Shown here: positions 23,823-32,656 of the stretch, piece after piece
How the letters are laid out: each line of letters begins with the position of its first letter
Position numbering within the stretch: the first letter of the stretch is position 1
DNA from: Actinomyces oris
Lineage (GTDB): Bacteria; Actinomycetota; Actinomycetes; Actinomycetales; Actinomycetaceae
DNA: 64,000 nt
Reading direction: 5' to 3'
Assembly (NCBI RefSeq): GCF_001929375.1
Contig: NZ_MSGO01000036.1
Coordinates: 83,364 to 147,363, forward strand
Translations under genes and position numbers: made by a program
Notes under the pieces: model-generated
What the model saw: the letters and a program-made list of their open reading frames with translations, nothing else
Databases searched by the model: none
Told to the model about the DNA's origin: nothing

Positions 23823-26730
23823 GAGGGCCGCGGCCGCCGTCCCGCTTGCGCTGCCCGGACCGGCGAGCCAGGTGGGCGACGACGGCGACCATGATCGTGA
23901 GCACGCCCATGAGGATGAAGCGGCCCGAGAGGCCGTCGTCCATGACGTAGGTGGACAGGGCCTTCCCCAGGTCGGAGTGGGCCTGGAGCCGTTCGACCGT
24001 GGGCCCGAGGACCGACTTGGTGACTCCCGGCATGAGGATGAAGGGCAGCCCGATGACCATGCTGATGGCGCCGACGACGAAGGCCCCCAGCGAGGAGCGC
24101 GAGATCATGAACAGGGCGGTGGCGCAGGCCGCGGTCCCGCCCAGGATCTCCAACGCCCCCATCGGGGAGGCGGCCGAGGGCCAGGCCGAGGGGTTGCCGC
24201 CGGTCAGGGTGGCGGCGCCGTCGTGCACGAGGAACCAGGCCACCGGGAACAGGACGATGGCGACGAGCACCCCGGCCCAGTGAGTCTCGACGCGCGAGCT
24301 CGGGGCGCTCAGCGCGCTGGCGCCCTTGAGGAGAATGGCGTCGTCGTCCTCGTCGGCACCGGTCATGGCCATGGCGGCCTGCCGGGCACGCGAGCGGCCG
24401 CGCTCCTCCGGGTCGTCGCTCTGAACGGCGTCGGCGCTCGCGGACAGACCCCGGGCGGCGGGGGCGGCTGCGAACCAGTCGGGCGTCTGCTGCGGGGAGG
24501 GGGCCGACGGCGAGGCTGCCGGTGCTTGGCGGTAGTCCCGGGCGCCCGTGGAGGCGGGGGCCGCCTGGGTTGACGGGGTCGACGGTGCCCACTCGGAGTG
24601 CGGCGTCGACCCCGCCGGAGCGGGGAGCGGCGTGCTGGCGGGTGCCTCGGGGCGGTCACCGGAGAGCTCGATGTACGGGGAGGAGAGGGCTTGGGGCGCC
24701 GACTCGGTGGAACGCGCCGAGGAGGCGCTGGCGGCGGAGCCCGTCCGGGCCAGCTGGGCCGCGGGGGTCGCCGGCCAGAACGGGGCCGAGGGGCGGTTGT
24801 CCGCGGCCGCGCTCACCGGCGCCTCCGGCTCGGCCGGTGACGTCGACGCGGTCACCGATGGCCCCGAGTCCGCTGACGGGGCGGCCGGTGTCGTCGTGGC
24901 CGCCGACGGCGCGGAGGGGACCACGAAGGCCGTCGCCGAGACGGCGGGGGCCTTGACGGGCGCGAAACCGTCATCGGTGTCATCGACGTCCTCAACGTCA
25001 TCGACGTCGGTTGCATCGGCCGTGTCGGCAGGCGTCTGGGAGCTGGAGGCCGGCGGAACCGGCGTCCAGGCCCGAGCGGCGGGGGCTGAGGAGGCTGGCG
25101 TCGAGGCGGTTGCCGACTGCGCAGCCTCCTCGGCATCGTCCTCGAGCTCGCCGTCGAAGTCGTCGAAGCCGTCGAAGTCGTCGAAGCCGTCGGTGTCGTC
25201 GAAGCCGTCGGTGTCGTTGTTGTCGGTGTCGTCCATGCCGACGGCGGCATCCGTGGTGCCGGTCGCGGTGGAGGGGGTCTGCGGGGTGGTGCCCGTGACC
25301 TCGTTCGAGGCTCGGGCCGCGCCGGTGGCCACCGAGACGGGCACGGCCCTCACGGCAGGGGAACCGGTCACGGGGGTGAGGTCGTCCCCCGCCTCAGGGG
25401 TGAGGTCGTCCCCCGCCTCAGGGGCGTCGAGGTCATCGGCTCCGGAGGGCTCCTCCGGCTGGGACGAGTCCTCGAAGTCATCGAACTCTTCAAGGTCTTC
25501 AAGGTCTTCGAAGTCCTCGAAGTCCTCAGCCTCGATGAGGCTCTGCGGCGCCGCAGGGTCCTCGGCGGTGTCCGCCACGGGCGCGCGTCCCTGAGTGCCC
25601 GCGGCCGCTGCTGACGCAGGCACCGCGGCGGCCGCTGTGGTCGGCCGGTTGACTGGCCAATCGTTCGGTGCGCCGGCCGACTGACGGGTGGGCTCGGTGC
25701 TCACTGCCGGGGCCTCGTCCTCGTCGTCCACCGCGGCGGGCGAGGGCGCCTCCGGGGCGGGGCCGGCGGAGCTGCTGAGGGCCGCAAACGTGCTGGCTGT
25801 GCTGTTGGCGGTAGCTGCGGTGGCCGCTGGAGCCGTCGTGGCTGTGGTGGCCGAGTCCTGAGGCTCCCCGGGCCGGGTGGGTTCAGGAGCCGTGGGCGTT
25901 GTGGCCTGGGCGGTGCCGGCCTCAACAGTCTCAGCACGGGCTTCCGAGGTGCCGGCGACCTCGGGGGATGCCGTCTCGGCCGTGGCCTCGGTGGCGACCG
26001 GTGCCGGCTCCTCCTCGACCTCACCGGGCTCCGACGACGGTGGAATCGACGGCGGCATGCCATTGGCAGCAGCGGTCCCGACGGCCGTCTCCACGACTGC
26101 GTCGTCGGCGGCGGGACGCAGCGGGGTCTGGGCAGGGCGGTCGGCCGGGAGGACGCCGCCGTGAAGGTCCTGGTGCACCAAGGACGTCGGCTCCTCGGAA
26201 GGAGTGCCGGCGTCCTCAGCCGCTTCATCGGCTGTGTCCGTGGCTGTGCCGGCGGCCACCCGGGCGGTGCTGGCGGCAGCCTTGGCGGCGGTCTTGACGG
26301 TTTCGACGGCCTGGGCGGCCCGGCTCGCGGCGGCGTCGGGGAAGGTCCCCTGTTCGCGGAGGTTCAAGGTGTCGATCTCGTCGTCAGCGGCCGGGTCCTG
26401 CTCGCCGGCCCCGTCACGGGCTGCGTCATCGGCCGTCTCGGCCTCATCGGCGTCGGCGGCACTGACCGGAGCGGCCTCGCGGTCCTGGGCCACCGGCGCC
26501 TGAGGCGCGGGGGAGGCGGCCGGGGAGACCTGGGAGACCCTGCCGGCGAGGCTCGCGAGGGAGGCCGGAACGAGGGCCTCATCGGCCAGGTTGACCGTCA
26601 CCTCTCCCGAACGGGGGTCCGTGGCCAGTGCCCGTGCGGTGGGCGTCGACGCCGCCTCCGAGGACGGGGCGACGTCGTCGGAGGCGGCGGGTGCCTGCGG
26701 TGCAGTGCGGTCTGTGTTGTCGGTGCTCAC
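23815..26730 (-). CDS. Very long acidic disordered protein with C-terminal 4-TM SRSSLGA domain
   Basis: 971 residues. Residues 1 to about 810 are Ala/Pro/Thr/Asp/Glu-rich low-complexity sequence. They include short tandem repeats (EAGDDLTP twice, from a 24-bp DNA repeat at 25377-25424; FDDFDG/FDDTDG runs; an EDFEDFEDLEDLEEF run). Residues about 814-958 hold four likely helices with ISRSSLGAFVVGAISM between helices 2 and 3. The motif recurs twice in the neighbouring 312-residue protein. No family is recognised. GTG 26730 has AGGAG 6 nt upstream. A surface or cytosolic scaffold role cannot be decided. Confidence 0.8.
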   Translation of the reverse strand: MSTDNTDRTAPQAPAASDDVAPSSEAASTPTARALATDPRSGEVTVNLADEALVPASLASLAGRVSQVSPAASPAPQAPVAQDREAAPVSAADADEAETADDAARDGAGEQDPAADDEIDTLNLREQGTFPDAAASRAAQAVETVKTAAKAAASTARVAAGTATDTADEAAEDAGTPSEEPTSLVHQDLHGGVLPADRPAQTPLRPAADDAVVETAVGTAAANGMPPSIPPSSEPGEVEEEPAPVATEATAETASPEVAGTSEARAETVEAGTAQATTPTAPEPTRPGEPQDSATTATTAPAATAATANSTASTFAALSSSAGPAPEAPSPAAVDDEDEAPAVSTEPTRQSAGAPNDWPVNRPTTAAAAVPASAAAAGTQGRAPVADTAEDPAAPQSLIEAEDFEDFEDLEDLEEFDDFEDSSQPEEPSGADDLDAPEAGDDLTPEAGDDLTPVTGSPAVRAVPVSVATGAARASNEVTGTTPQTPSTATGTTDAAVGMDDTDNNDTDGFDDTDGFDDFDGFDDFDGELEDDAEEAAQSATASTPASSAPAARAWTPVPPASSSQTPADTADATDVDDVEDVDDTDDGFAPVKAPAVSATAFVVPSAPSAATTTPAAPSADSGPSVTASTSPAEPEAPVSAAADNRPSAPFWPATPAAQLARTGSAASASSARSTESAPQALSSPYIELSGDRPEAPASTPLPAPAGSTPHSEWAPSTPSTQAAPASTGARDYRQAPAASPSAPSPQQTPDWFAAAPAARGLSASADAVQSDDPEERGRSRARQAAMAMTGADEDDDAILLKGASALSAPSSRVETHWAGVLVAIVLFPVAWFLVHDGAATLTGGNPSAWPSAASPMGALEILGGTAACATALFMISRSSLGAFVVGAISMVIGLPFILMPGVTKSVLGPTVERLQAHSDLGKALSTYVMDDGLSGRFILMGVLTIMVAVVAHLARRSGQRKRDGGRGPRD

Positions 26731-26824
26731 GAGGTCTCCTTACGCATGCACACGGTAGTAGTAGGGGCGGGGATGCCGGAAGGGGGCCGGTCAACTCCGG
26801 GACACGGAGTCGGGCATGGGACCC

Positions 26825-27763
26825 TCAGACGCCGGAGCGCAACCTGGCCAGCGCGTTGGCACGGCCCTGCCGGCGAGCTACATGTGCTCCCCAGCCGATC
26901 GCCATGAGCTCGATGCCGATGGCGGCGAGCACGACGGCGTTCGGGCCGTTAGGCAGGAGCCTGGAGACCAGGCGGCCGCCAGGGATCATATCGTTGCTGA
27001 GCGCGGGCACCGCGGCAAGAACGAGAACCGGTCCGATGACGCGCGCACCGAGGGTGGAGCGCGACGTCGAGGCGCCGGCCGCGGCCAGGGCCAGGAGGGA
27101 GACGAGGACGGCCGCCAGCAGCAACGGCCCGGTCTGGACGCCGGGGGCGACTGCTCGCAGGTAGGCGCGCGGCAGCAGGAAGGCCGCGAGCGCCAGGCCG
27201 GCGATGACCCAGGGCAGGGACAGGAGGTGGGCGCGTCGGCGCGAGGGGGGCGGTGTCGGAGTGGAGCCCACGGTCCGGTCGGCCTCGGTGAGGCGGAAGG
27301 CGGCGTGCCCCTGGGCGTGTCCGGCGCGGCGGGCCAGGCGCATCCCCCAGGAGCCGCCCAGCCACAGGCCCGCAAGGACGAGCATGAAACCGGTGCTGAT
27401 GAGCTGCTTCAGCCAGGGCTCGGTCAAGGAGGCCGCGTGAATGGGGGCCAGGAAGACCATCGTCTGGGCGGTCAGCGCGGTCAGTCCGGTGGCGAGCGCG
27501 CCCAGTGAGGAGCGGCTGGCGAACAGCACGGCGGCGGCCGAGGAGAGCAGCAGGAGGGCGCCGAGCAGCAGGCCGGTGCGCAGTATCGAGGTCTGGTCGG
27601 CGGCCAGACCCAGGAGGACGGAAGCACTCAGGGCGAAGAGGACTCCGACGACGGCGGTGAGCACGTAGTCGGGGCGGCGGCTGCGCGGTGGCCGACCCGA
27701 TGCGCCAGGGGTCGCAGGTGGCGGGCCGGAGCCCGGGGCGTGATGGGAGGGGGAGTCACTCAC
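26825..27763 (-). CDS. Membrane protein with two copies of the SRSSLGA domain
   Basis: 312 residues, Pro/Ser-rich N-terminus of about 35, then two blocks of roughly four helices. Block 1 has FASRSSLGALATGLTAL, block 2 has GASTSRSTLGARVIGPV, matching the single copy in the upstream-oriented neighbour's product. This looks like internal duplication. No known function. The GTG at 27763 is 7 nt from TAGACT, a leaderless-type start. A longer frame upstream is antisense to the Fic-like gene and rejected. It is followed 94 bases later by the 971-residue gene. Confidence 0.82.
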   Translation of the reverse strand: MSDSPSHHAPGSGPPPATPGASGRPPRSRRPDYVLTAVVGVLFALSASVLLGLAADQTSILRTGLLLGALLLLSSAAAVLFASRSSLGALATGLTALTAQTMVFLAPIHAASLTEPWLKQLISTGFMLVLAGLWLGGSWGMRLARRAGHAQGHAAFRLTEADRTVGSTPTPPPSRRRAHLLSLPWVIAGLALAAFLLPRAYLRAVAPGVQTGPLLLAAVLVSLLALAAAGASTSRSTLGARVIGPVLVLAAVPALSNDMIPGGRLVSRLLPNGPNAVVLAAIGIELMAIGWGAHVARRQGRANALARLRSGV

Positions 27764-27770
27764 CTGATCG

Positions 27771-27776
27771 AGTCTA
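27771..27776 (-). promoter_or_regulatory. -10 box of leaderless membrane-protein gene
   Basis: TAGACT on the minus strand ends exactly 7 nt before the GTG at 27763. Confidence 0.55.
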
Positions 27777-27868
27777 GGGGGTGCGCTCGCCTCGTGCTGG
27801 TTTCCTCGGGATGCGGGGCCAGGAGGCGCCTGTGGCTGCCGGTGACCGCGGTGTGCCACAGTGGGGGC

Positions 27869-28915
27869 GTGGTGCGATTGTCTGTGGGGATCGGGCCGTC
27901 GGAGCCCGGGGGGCCGAGGAGGCCCGTCGCGCGGGGCGTGGCGGGCCGGCCCGGCGTGTCGACCGGAGGGGCGAATACCGGTGGGGTCGGCGGAGGTGCG
28001 GCGGCCGGGGCGGTCGCCGACGGCGCCCCCGCGCCCGAGGGGCCTGCGCTGGAGGCGCTCAGGGCCGTGGCCGCCGACGAGCGGGTGCGCGCCGCTGAGG
28101 CGGCGGTGCGTGAGGCCTGCTCCGAGCTGCGCTGGAACGAGGTCCTGCGGCGCCGGTGGCGCGAGGCCCGCGCCGAGGCCGCGATCCGGGGCGCCATCGC
28201 CTCGGGCGGCGTCGAGGGGGCGGTGGTCTCCGCCGAGGTGCTGCGCGAGCAGGTGGCCGCCGGCTCCCTCACCCAGGCCGCCACCGGTGACCCGGGCCTG
28301 GACGCCGTGGCCGGGCTGTGGCGCGCCGGGACCCGACTGGTGGGCTGGATGCCGGACCTGGTGGGGCGGGGGCGACCGGTGGTGCCCCCGGCGCGCTCGC
28401 TGCTGGCGGCGCTGCACCGCGACGTCGTCGGTCCCCTGGCGGCCGGTGGCCGGGTGGGTCTGGAGGAGGTCGGCGTGCCGCGCTCCGGGCGGGTGCGCGC
28501 CCGGGAGGGCGGTCCGGGGGAGGCGCCGCAGGGCGAGGAGCTGACGGTGAGGCTGGCGGGGCTGGTCGATCTCATGGAGGCGCAGCGGGCACCGGCACTG
28601 GTTCGGGCGGCCATCGTCCACGCCGAGATGCTGGCGGCGCGGCCCTTCACCGCCGGGAACGCGGCCGTGGGGCGGCTGCTCGTGCGTCACCTCCTGGTGC
28701 GTGACGGGCTTGAGCCGACCGGTACGGCGGTCACCGACCTCTATCCCGGCCGGGTGCCGGCGGCCTACGCCGAGGCCGCCGGGGCCTACGCCTCGGGCAC
28801 CATGGACGGGGTCGTGGCCTGGGTGGTGTGGCAGGCCGAGGCGGTGCTCGCGGGGGTTCAGGAGGCTCAGCGCCTGTGCCGGGCGGTGCAGGCCGGCACC
28901 TGGCGGGCCGGGTGA
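27869..28915 (+). CDS. Fic/DOC-like protein with degenerate active site
   Basis: About 348 residues. The C-terminal half has a Fic fold signature: LVRAAIVHAEMLAARPF followed by TAGNAAVGRLLVRHLL. In active Fic AMPylases the motif is HPFxDGNGRxxR; here the His is Arg, the acidic residue is gone, and GNGR is spread to GNAAVGR, so AMP transfer is unlikely. Actinobacterial Tad clusters commonly carry such a Fic-like gene beside the HAD and Ssd genes, as here. The start is uncertain: GTG codons at 27869, 27872 and 27884 are all in frame. Confidence 0.75.
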   Translation: MVRLSVGIGPSEPGGPRRPVARGVAGRPGVSTGGANTGGVGGGAAAGAVADGAPAPEGPALEALRAVAADERVRAAEAAVREACSELRWNEVLRRRWREARAEAAIRGAIASGGVEGAVVSAEVLREQVAAGSLTQAATGDPGLDAVAGLWRAGTRLVGWMPDLVGRGRPVVPPARSLLAALHRDVVGPLAAGGRVGLEEVGVPRSGRVRAREGGPGEAPQGEELTVRLAGLVDLMEAQRAPALVRAAIVHAEMLAARPFTAGNAAVGRLLVRHLLVRDGLEPTGTAVTDLYPGRVPAAYAEAAGAYASGTMDGVVAWVVWQAEAVLAGVQEAQRLCRAVQAGTWRAG

Positions 28916-28973
28916 TCCCGGGGCGGACCCGGCGAACCCGGGGCGGGCCCGGCCCGAGGCCCGGCCGGAGGAC

Positions 28974-29912
28974 TCAGATGCCGCGAGTGCCGCGAGTGCC
29001 GTGCGGGCCGCGTCGGGCCATGAGCCAGGCGGCGGTGCCCCCGACGGCCAGCACGCCGGCCACGTGGGCGATCACCGAGGCTCGGGTCGACAGGCTCGGG
29101 GGCTCCCAGCGCGGCCGCAGCCGCACCGGGCGGGCGAAGTCGCGCACCGGCCAGTCCCGCTCCTGCGCCAGGCGCCGCAGGTCCCGGTCGGGGTTGACGG
29201 CGACCGGATGGCCGACGGCGCTGAGCATGGGCTCATCGGAGATGGAGTCGGAGTAGGCCCAGCACCGGGACGGGGCGATGCCGTGGGCGGCGGCGTCCTC
29301 GCGCAGCGCCACCACCTTCTCCGAGTGCAGCATGGAGCGGGAGATGCGTCCGGTGAACAGGCCGTCCTCGCCGACCTCCATGTGGGTGGCCACGGCCCGG
29401 TCTGCCCCCACGAGGCGGGCGATGGGGGCGACCATCTCGGTGATGGAGGCCGAGACCACCACGACGTCGTGCCCGGCCCGGCGGTGGCCCTCGATGAGGT
29501 CGAGGGCCTCGGCGTAGACGGCCGGTTCGATCGCCGTGGTCAGGGCGCCCTCGACGACCTCCACCAGGTCCCGGCGGCTGATACCGGCGGACATGAGGGC
29601 CAGATGCTCCATGAGGCTGCTGGAGCGCTGGGTGCCGGCGCCCACCAGGAGGTAGGGGATCTGGGCGATGAGCCCGTAGGCCAGGGCGCGGGAGGAGATG
29701 AGGCCGCTGCGCCGCATCGGGGTGCCCAGCGCCCAGGTCGACGACGTCGCCAGGATCGTCTTGTCCAGGTCGAAGTAGGCCGCCGCGCGGTGCCCGGCGG
29801 GGGGCGGGTCGGCAGCGGGGCGCTCCGGCGCCACCGGTGGGGCGGTCGGTGCCGTCACCGGTGACGTCGCTGGCATTCGGGAGGGGTCGCTTGCGCGGTC
29901 CTGCGCGCTCAT
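28974..29912 (-). CDS. HAD-IB (SerB-like) phosphatase with C-terminal membrane helix
   Basis: 312 residues. HAD motif I is AAYFDLDKTILA near residue 45, motif II VVVSASITEM, and motif III/IV CWAYSDSISDEPML, all intact. The C-terminus has a hydrophobic helix (IAHVAGVLAVGGTAAWLMA) followed by a basic tail. The N-terminal 40 residues are Ala/Pro-rich. Members of this family sit beside septum-site Ssd genes in actinobacteria. The substrate is probably a small phosphomonoester or lysophospholipid but is not evident. Confidence 0.88.
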   Translation of the reverse strand: MSAQDRASDPSRMPATSPVTAPTAPPVAPERPAADPPPAGHRAAAYFDLDKTILATSSTWALGTPMRRSGLISSRALAYGLIAQIPYLLVGAGTQRSSSLMEHLALMSAGISRRDLVEVVEGALTTAIEPAVYAEALDLIEGHRRAGHDVVVVSASITEMVAPIARLVGADRAVATHMEVGEDGLFTGRISRSMLHSEKVVALREDAAAHGIAPSRCWAYSDSISDEPMLSAVGHPVAVNPDRDLRRLAQERDWPVRDFARPVRLRPRWEPPSLSTRASVIAHVAGVLAVGGTAAWLMARRGPHGTRGTRGI

Positions 29913-30251
29913 GGACCCATCTCATCATGAGGGGACCTCCGGTGTCAGGTGTGTCAGCTCCGCGGTTGCCTCCGTCATCACCGCCGGCTCCCTGACCGGC
30001 CGCAGTCCTTCGCGGCGGGCGCGGGGCCACAGCCCCGTTTCTGCACCCCGTCTCCACAGGCCCGACGACGCCGCTGGGCGCAGCCGCGGGCGGGCCCGCA
30101 CCCTGGTGGGGACTCGCCCGCGGCGCCGCAGTACCGCCGCGGGGTACCGGCCGAGGAGCCGGGAGGGCGGCTGTGGCAACGGCCGCGGGAACGGCTGGCA
30201 GGCCGCGGGGAAGGACTCGGGACAACGTGGAGACATGTGAAGGAGAGGACG
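29913..30251. other. Divergent region between HAD and ssd genes
   Basis: About 340 GC-rich bases with no supported gene. An open frame continuous with ssd runs back through it but lacks a start with a ribosome site and resembles no protein. Promoters for both directions are expected here; none is clear. Confidence 0.4.
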
Positions 30252-31412
30252 ATGCCGGTGAGGATGCCCGTGAGGCAGACGCGCGTGCCCCCGGGGGAGG
30301 GCGGGGGACAGACCGGGCAGTGGGAGCAGTCGGAGGAGACACTGATCATTCCGGCAGCGGAGGAGCCCGGGGGTGAGACGGCGCCGGAGCAGGGGGAGAA
30401 GGACCCGACGTCGGGAGCGACGGATGGGGCCGGGGCGACGCAGGCAACCCGGGTCAGGCCGGCGACGGGGCGGAGGCCGGCGTGGGACGGCCGGGACGTC
30501 TCCTTCCCTCCCCTGAGACCCGCCGCCGACCGGCCTGCGCAGCCCGGTGCTGAGGCGCAGACGGGGGAGGGGACGACGGGCGCGGGGCGCACCGCCCAGG
30601 TCCTGGCCGTCACCGGTGCCCGCGGGGGCCTGGGGGCCAGCGTCCTGCTGCTGCACCTGGCGTGGGCGCTGGGACGCGCGGGCAGGCGGGTGGCGATGAT
30701 GGACCTCGACCCCACCGGCGGCCTGGACCTCCTGTGCGGGGAGAGCGTCCTGACCGGGCTGCGCTGGGCGGACCTGCCGGCCGAGGAGTCGGCCTTCCGG
30801 CCCGGTCACCTCGTCGGGGCCCTGCCCGTGTGGCACGCCATGCCGGTCCTCACCGGGGACGTGCGTGGAGGCCCCCTGCCCTGCGCGGAGGCGGTCCTGA
30901 AGGCCATGCGGGCCGAGCACGACGTCGTGCTGGTGGACCTGCCCCGAGGGGCACCCCCGCCCCCGGGCGCCGGGGTCCTCATCGTCACCGGGCTCGACCT
31001 GCGCTCGGCCATCGCCGCCGAGAGCATCGCCTCGCGACTGCGGGGCACGGCGCCCGCCGGTACCGACGCCGCCGACGCCCAGGCCGCCGACGCCGCCGCG
31101 GGGGTGCCGGTCTGGCTCGTGGCGCGCCAGGTGGGTGAGGACGTCGTCGTCGAGGACCTCGAGCTCATCACCGGCTGCCCGGTCCTGGGACAGGTCCCCA
31201 CCGACCGGGTCCTGGCCAAGCGGCTGGCCCTCGGGGAGGACCCGGTGCGGGCCCGCTCGGCCATCCGGCGCGCCGCGAGCGCCCTGGCCCGGGAGCTGCT
31301 GCCCCGGCTCGCCGGTGCCACGACGCCGGGGAGCCGGCCAGTGAGCCGGCCAGCAAACCAGTCAGCGAATCAGTCAGACCATCAGACGAGGAGGCAGTCA
31401 TGGTCCCGGTGA
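30252..31412 (+). CDS. ssd: Ssd/CpaE-like P-loop ATPase of the Tad cluster
   Basis: 386 residues. After a disordered N-terminal 120 residues comes a MinD/ParA-type ATPase fold: deviant Walker A TGARGGLGASVLLLHLAWAL (the usual KGG Lys is replaced by Ala), MMDLDPTGGLD, VVLVDLPRG and GCPVLGQVPTD. Ssd/CpaE proteins localise Tad pilus machinery or septum components. ATG 30252 has AGGAG 7 nt upstream. The C-terminal tail overlaps tadA by 13 bases. Confidence 0.87.
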   Translation: MPVRMPVRQTRVPPGEGGGQTGQWEQSEETLIIPAAEEPGGETAPEQGEKDPTSGATDGAGATQATRVRPATGRRPAWDGRDVSFPPLRPAADRPAQPGAEAQTGEGTTGAGRTAQVLAVTGARGGLGASVLLLHLAWALGRAGRRVAMMDLDPTGGLDLLCGESVLTGLRWADLPAEESAFRPGHLVGALPVWHAMPVLTGDVRGGPLPCAEAVLKAMRAEHDVVLVDLPRGAPPPPGAGVLIVTGLDLRSAIAAESIASRLRGTAPAGTDAADAQAADAAAGVPVWLVARQVGEDVVVEDLELITGCPVLGQVPTDRVLAKRLALGEDPVRARSAIRRAASALARELLPRLAGATTPGSRPVSRPANQSANQSDHQTRRQSWSR

Positions 31413-32656
31413 GTCCCGATCAACCCAGAGTCTCCGGTGGGACCGGGGCAGACGGCCCCGAGCTCGCCCGCGTCCGCAGTGCCCTGGCCCGCGGCGTGGG
31501 CCTGGAGGAGGCCCTCAACGACGCCGCCGCCCCCGCTACCGGACAGGTGGGGATGGCGCGCCTGGGGCAGAGGGTGCGCGCCGACGTCGACGGCGCCGGG
31601 CCGCTCCTCCAGCCCCTCATCGAGACCGACGGCGTCACCGACGTCCTCGTCAGCGGCGGGCGCACCTGGATCGACCGGGGGCACGGCCTCGAACCCGTCC
31701 CCGCCGCCACCATGGACGAGCCCGAGGTGCGGGCCCTGGCCGTGCGCATGGCCGCCTCCGCCCACAAGCGCCTCGACGACGCCTGCCCCGTCGTCGACGC
31801 CACCCTGCCCGACGGCACCCGCCTCAACGCGGTCCTGCCGCCCCTGAGCGCCGACGGCACCCTCATCAGCCTGCGCACCAAGCGCCGCCGTGGCTTCACC
31901 CTGGACGAGCTCACCGCCGCCGGCACCGTCGCCCCCGGACTGGACGAGGTCCTGGCCGCCCTCGTCACCGGCCGCGCCAGCTGCCTGGTCACCGGCGCCA
32001 CCGGCACCGGCAAGACCACCCTCCTGGCCGCCCTGCTCGCACTCGTCCCGGCCACCGAGCGCATCGTGTGCATCGAGGAGGCCAGCGAGCTGCGCCCCCA
32101 CCACCCCCACGTCGTCCACCTCCAGGAGCGCGGCGCCAACGTCCAGGGCGTCGGGGCGGTCTCCATGACCTCCCTGGTGCGCACCGCCCTGCGCATGCGG
32201 CCCGACCGGATCGTCCTGGGCGAGTGCCGCGGCCCCGAGGTACGCGACGTCCTCACCGCCCTCAACACCGGCCACGAGGGCGGCTGGGCCACCCTGCACG
32301 CCAACTCGCCCGCCGACGTCCCCGCCCGCCTGACCGCCCTGGGGGCGCTCGCGGGACTCGACGAGGCGGCCGTCGCCGCCCAGGCGGCCAGTGCCCTCGA
32401 CGCCGTCGTCCACCTGCGCCGGCAGGCCGGCACCGCCGGGGCACGCCGCTTCGTGGCCTCCATCGGCGTGCTGCGGCGCGAGGCGTCCCCGGCCGGAGCG
32501 GTCCTCATCTGCGAGGAGGCCCTGCACGTGACGGGCGACGGCCGCCTGAGCCCAGGCCCGGCCGTATCGGCGCTGCGGGAGCGGGTCGGTCCGCAGGTCT
32601 TCGCCCGCACCGGCCTTGACGGACTGCCCGACCCGGGGGAGAGGAGACCCACATGA
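31400..32656 (+). CDS. tadA: TadA/CpaF secretion ATPase
   Basis: 418 residues. This is a type II/IV secretion-type ATPase that powers Tad pilus assembly. It shows TDVLVSGGRTWIDRG, Walker A GATGTGKTT, the Asp box IVCIEEASELRP, Walker B DRIVLGECRGPE and the His box GGWATLHANSP. The start ATG 31400 has GAGGAGG 5 nt upstream. It overlaps tadBC by 4 bases. Confidence 0.95.
   Translation: MVPVSPDQPRVSGGTGADGPELARVRSALARGVGLEEALNDAAAPATGQVGMARLGQRVRADVDGAGPLLQPLIETDGVTDVLVSGGRTWIDRGHGLEPVPAATMDEPEVRALAVRMAASAHKRLDDACPVVDATLPDGTRLNAVLPPLSADGTLISLRTKRRRGFTLDELTAAGTVAPGLDEVLAALVTGRASCLVTGATGTGKTTLLAALLALVPATERIVCIEEASELRPHHPHVVHLQERGANVQGVGAVSMTSLVRTALRMRPDRIVLGECRGPEVRDVLTALNTGHEGGWATLHANSPADVPARLTALGALAGLDEAAVAAQAASALDAVVHLRRQAGTAGARRFVASIGVLRREASPAGAVLICEEALHVTGDGRLSPGPAVSALRERVGPQVFARTGLDGLPDPGERRPT

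Noticed and set aside
25140-25540. Possible CRISPR-like array from regular short repeats
   Set aside because: The repeats are in-frame Asp/Phe/Glu codons inside a gene, with no spacers or cas genes.
29949-30251. Extended N-terminus for the Ssd protein
   Set aside because: The frame is open but has no start with a ribosome site, while AGGAG precedes ATG 30252.
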